From: Actinomycetota bacterium
Lineage (GTDB): Bacteria; Actinomycetota; Acidimicrobiia; Acidimicrobiales; JACCXE01
Length of the DNA: 8,342 nt
Assembly (NCBI GenBank): GCA_013697265.1
Contig: JACCXE010000291.1
Span: 1 to 8,342, forward strand
Direction of reading: 5' to 3'
Under the pieces are notes generated by a model, which worked only from the letters and a program-made list of their open reading frames with translations, was not told where the DNA came from and ran no database searches. The position numbers and the translations under genes are program-made. Below, in pieces: positions 6,901-8,342 of this stretch (positions are counted from its first letter, which is position 1; each line of letters starts with the position of its first letter).

Positions 6901-7888
6901 GCTCGTGCGGTGGCTCGCGTCCGGCGGCATTCCCGGCGTGACCCGCGTCGTGCTTGTCGATCGCCTCGATGCCCTTGTGCGCGAGGCCCGCGACATCGAC
7001 GGTGGAGCGTTCGCGTCGGAACTGATCGACGTGCTGCAGAGCGGGCCGCGCCGCGGCGTCTACCCCGCCATCACGATCGAACCCGGATCGTTGCTGGCCG
7101 GGCCTGCGGCCACCCTGGCCGGTCGGCGAGTGGTGCTGTCCGTCGACGACGCGTCGGTCGCAGTCGCCGCCGGTCTGCCTCGCGCGCCGAGCGGGTCGCC
7201 GGGCCGCGGCATCGTTTTGCCCGACGGTGATGACGTCCAAATTGCATTGGCGGCCGAACCCGCGCCCGGTTTGGCCATCGACGGTGGTTTCGTCGGGCGC
7301 CTGCCAACGTCTGTGGCTCGCGTCGCCATGCCCTCAGTGATCGGAGAGCGTGTGGCGCTCGGCCTGGGCGGCGATACCGTCCTTGAGCCGTTCGTGGTCG
7401 ACCTCGAAGCCATGGGTCCAGTGGCCGCGGTCATCGGGCGTGCGGGCAGCGGTCGTTCGACCGCTCTGGACACGATCGCCGCCACCTACGCGGGCCAGCG
7501 GCCGGTTGTGCGCCTCTCACGGGCTCAACCCGGCGATTGGACTCCCACCGCTGCGCCGAGCTTCGTTCTCGTTGACGACGCGCCGCGCGCCGCTACCAGC
7601 CACCCGTGGCTTACCTCGCCAGACCTAGCCGACGAACTCGAAGCAGCTGGCCACGTGCTCGTTGCGGCCTTTGAGCAGTCCGATCTCACCACCCTGGGCT
7701 ACGCCCACTGGCTGATGCGCCGGCCGTGTCCCGGCCTGCTCATGTCCCTCGACGCCACCGCCGACCGCGTGATCGCCGGCGAACGTCTCGGCTTCCACCC
7801 ACCCGCCGAGTTGCGCGCCGGTCCGCCCGGGCGCGGCTGGTGGTGCGGGCGAGGTCGGGCTGTGCCGGTCCAGGTCGCAATTAATTAA
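3977..7888 (+). CDS. EccC/EssC-type FtsK/SpoIIIE ATPase with N-terminal Ubl and FHA domains
   Basis: The 1303-residue protein is the likely motor of a type VII (ESX/Ess-like) secretion machine at the inner membrane. Domains in order: a ubiquitin-like segment (about 4-72, ending SFTLVEAGVMSGDTLGI as in YukD/EccD); an FHA domain (about 84-178) with Gly107-Arg108, Ser122 and His125, and SRHGVFVDG where SRNGTFVNG is usual; two membrane helices (about 226-262); a region without P-loop carrying RWAWTAWLPH (415-424), typical of EccC/EssC and not of DNA-pumping FtsK; and three ATPase-like domains. The first is intact: Walker A GTTGSGKT (597-604), DFKGG (629-633), Walker B with Asp702-Glu703, LATQSP sensor (736-741). 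The second (GGARSGRT, 914-921; VLVDR, 992-996) and third (GRAGSGRS, 1154-1161) have Arg for the Walker A Lys. The GTG start overlaps the kinase stop by 4 bp, so translation is coupled. FHA plus adjacent kinase suggests phospho-Thr control. Substrates are not in the window. Confidence 0.92.
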   Translation: MNAPYDLALTVAEHGRSRPVVATVHLGSRVADLLAALGAPRSTLFRFERALEPSFTLVEAGVMSGDTLGIDAPIVVGWRQLGPELRIIGGLSAGLRKRVEGSPVVVGRAAGADIVIPSSLVSRRHAVLRWLGDGFSVRDLDSRHGVFVDGVRVEAGVDVPLPPGAAVALADSVLTMVGVPESGGALRPADPFHASFIGGRVTASASPRRFTLPPVPPRIGRRSFAPFVVPSAGAVALVAAAGGAPTPVALAATPAAMIVGLLAERGITARSARRTEHVHAAQVADEARAVCDAASAYARAKRNEHPDPALLLAAAERRAPLLWSSSVEAFAPRVGLSTRPEAVPVEGDPTDIARLDAARAAYLVPTTIDLDAGPVALAGPEESLDALAVWLVLQAAALLGPHEIDIAVVTDEPERWAWTAWLPHGGDACVVTADALPATLPPRSTKHRLVVLDRPHASDWYAGDNAGDWQLWRVSRPDAVPARATTVVSATGAASVRVESADSVVDDVLADVVISAIDTATSVAIQLASLRSPLGGHETMPGRVMVSDLIPSVVSSSATAREWQKPGDDLEVVVGANEAGPVRICLTGQNSHVLVAGTTGSGKTRLLETIAIGLAAGNSPAALNLLVVDFKGGNELAGIAMLPHCVGIVSDRDMAEVDRALAALTREIARRDESFAAAGASDLKDYAAKTGARLPRLVVIADEFGQFRRDDALGQRVATLLRIAAQGRSKGLHLVLATQSPSTDITPEIRQNAGVRMCLRVAEPAESVAVLGVPDASRLTQPGRVIISVDNEMHAVQVALSRGPVPAKPSEDVVVRDLLAVAQPRRDEPTAEVAPLFETIVGALTNASAATNLCAAPLLSSALPDCVRRQAVAGFNRSWLLGGFVLGERDRPGVADAAPLTFDPSRDGAITFIGGARSGRTQALLTLAEAVRVQSDAARSVAVHAVDWSGGLSVLEGAGCDAGVVRRGDFEHLRRLVRWLASGGIPGVTRVVLVDRLDALVREARDIDGGAFASELIDVLQSGPRRGVYPAITIEPGSLLAGPAATLAGRRVVLSVDDASVAVAAGLPRAPSGSPGRGIVLPDGDDVQIALAAEPAPGLAIDGGFVGRLPTSVARVAMPSVIGERVALGLGGDTVLEPFVVDLEAMGPVAAVIGRAGSGRSTALDTIAATYAGQRPVVRLSRAQPGDWTPTAAPSFVLVDDAPRAATSHPWLTSPDLADELEAAGHVLVAAFEQSDLTTLGYAHWLMRRPCPGLLMSLDATADRVIAGERLGFHPPAELRAGPPGRGWWCGRGRAVPVQVAIN

Positions 7889-7921
7889 CGATTCGATCAC
7901 TCGCGCGGGTGCGCTCAGCGA

Positions 7922-7927
7922 TACGTT
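7922..7927 (+). promoter_or_regulatory. -10-like TACGTT, leaderless start of the exported-protein gene
   Basis: TACGTT, the same hexamer as before gpmA, ends 6 nt before ATG 7934, placing a transcript start at the A of the ATG. It lies in the 45-bp gap after the ATPase gene, so the exported-protein gene may have its own promoter as well as read-through. No -35 element is clear. Confidence 0.35.
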
Positions 7928-7933
7928 CCTTAG

Positions 7934-8342
7934 ATGCGTTGGCGCCCGGTTGCAGCAGCTGCAGCCGGGGTTGTCGCGGTGGTCGGGCTGAGCTCCCACA
8001 AGGCTGGCGCTGACACGGGCGACGAAGGCGTCGATCCGACACCGACGACGTCGACCACCACCGCCACGCCCGCCCCGACGATCGACGAGCGCAGCCAAAA
8101 AAAACTGGACCCGGCCGCGGCCTACAGCCAGTGGGTCGCCTCCCGGCCCGCCTACGTGCCGACGAAGAAGCCGCTCGCCCTTGTCGATCTGTCGACACCG
8201 GTATCGGCCGCCGCCCCGCTCGTGCCGACCATTTCGATCGGCGACCAGACCCTCATTCCCCGACTTCCTGCGAGTTTTGCCCCGGGCCACGGTGGAAAAC
8301 CCGCAGAAAGTCCGAAGACGAAGAAGGTCAGCGCGGTCGACC
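7934..8342 (+). CDS. Exported Pro/Thr-rich protein, N-terminal part (cut by window edge)
   Basis: 136 residues are visible and the frame runs off the right edge. A Sec-type signal peptide is clear: basic MRWR, a hydrophobic Ala/Val core (about 5-19), and a likely cleavage after Ala26 in AGA-DT. A Pro/Thr tract follows (35-49, PTPTTSTTTATPAPT), then a charged segment and mixed sequence with no recognised domain (for example LDPAAAYSQWVASRPAYVPTK). It is not a WXG100 protein, as it has a signal peptide and no W-x-G helical hairpin is seen. I do not recognise the family. The tract resembles the extracellular tail of the kinase two genes upstream, so both may occupy the same cell-envelope space. 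It lies 45 bp after the ATPase gene on the same strand and is plausibly part of that locus. Codons 55-57 hold a run of eight A, unusual in this GC-rich DNA. The start is backed by TACGTT ending 6 nt upstream; no Shine-Dalgarno sequence is seen. Confidence 0.78.
   Translation, partial: MRWRPVAAAAAGVVAVVGLSSHKAGADTGDEGVDPTPTTSTTTATPAPTIDERSQKKLDPAAAYSQWVASRPAYVPTKKPLALVDLSTPVSAAAPLVPTISIGDQTLIPRLPASFAPGHGGKPAESPKTKKVSAVD

Noticed and set aside
3977..7888. Chromosome-segregation DNA translocase (FtsK/SpoIIIE proper)
   Set aside because: It has FHA and ubiquitin-like domains, only two membrane helices, three ATPase-like domains and the EccC/EssC WLPH region, and lacks a gamma winged-helix domain.
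7625..8290. Minus-strand open frame of 221 residues across the ATPase end and exported-protein gene
   Set aside because: It is antisense to both genes and to the clear signal peptide, and is Gly/Arg-rich with no motif.

Overview
The window is GC-rich, densely packed DNA, most likely from a member of the Actinomycetota. The support is a PknB-like kinase with an extracellular domain, an EccC/EssC-class ATPase, short intergenic gaps and an apparently leaderless promoter style. Acidimicrobiia or a relative is a guess from general resemblance only. No RNA gene, mobile element, CRISPR array or long gene-free stretch was seen.

Left part (1-2110), apparently ordinary chromosomal genes. A two-helix membrane protein (minus strand, cut by the window edge) lies downstream of a small stand-alone cyclic-nucleotide-binding protein (minus). 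A 102-bp divergent region with an inverted repeat separates the latter from a plus-strand orphan winged-helix regulator, whose N-terminal half looks like a worn-down receiver domain. The regulator converges, with a 22-bp gap, on gpmA (minus), a complete 2,3-bisphosphoglycerate-dependent phosphoglycerate mutase.

Right part (2148-8342), a type VII secretion-like module on the plus strand. A transmembrane Ser/Thr kinase with an Ig-like extracellular part overlaps by 4 bp (GTGA) a 1303-residue ATPase. That ATPase has, in order, a ubiquitin-like domain, an FHA domain, two membrane helices, an EccC-type pseudo-ATPase region with the W-x-W-x-x-WLPH signature, one intact FtsK/SpoIIIE ATPase domain and two degenerate ones. 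A gene for an exported Pro/Thr-rich protein of unknown family follows 45 bp later and runs off the window. The natural reading is that the kinase senses something outside the membrane, phosphorylates a target (possibly itself or the ATPase) and is read by the FHA domain, so that export is gated by phosphorylation. No WXG100 substrate, EccB, EccD, EccE or mycosin gene lies in the window, so a complete secretion system is inferred, not shown.

A recurring pattern helped to choose start codons. Five genes starting with ATG have a TANNNT hexamer ending 6-9 nt before the ATG and no Shine-Dalgarno sequence, as expected for leaderless mRNAs. The two GTG-starting genes differ: one has a strong Shine-Dalgarno sequence and the other is translationally coupled.
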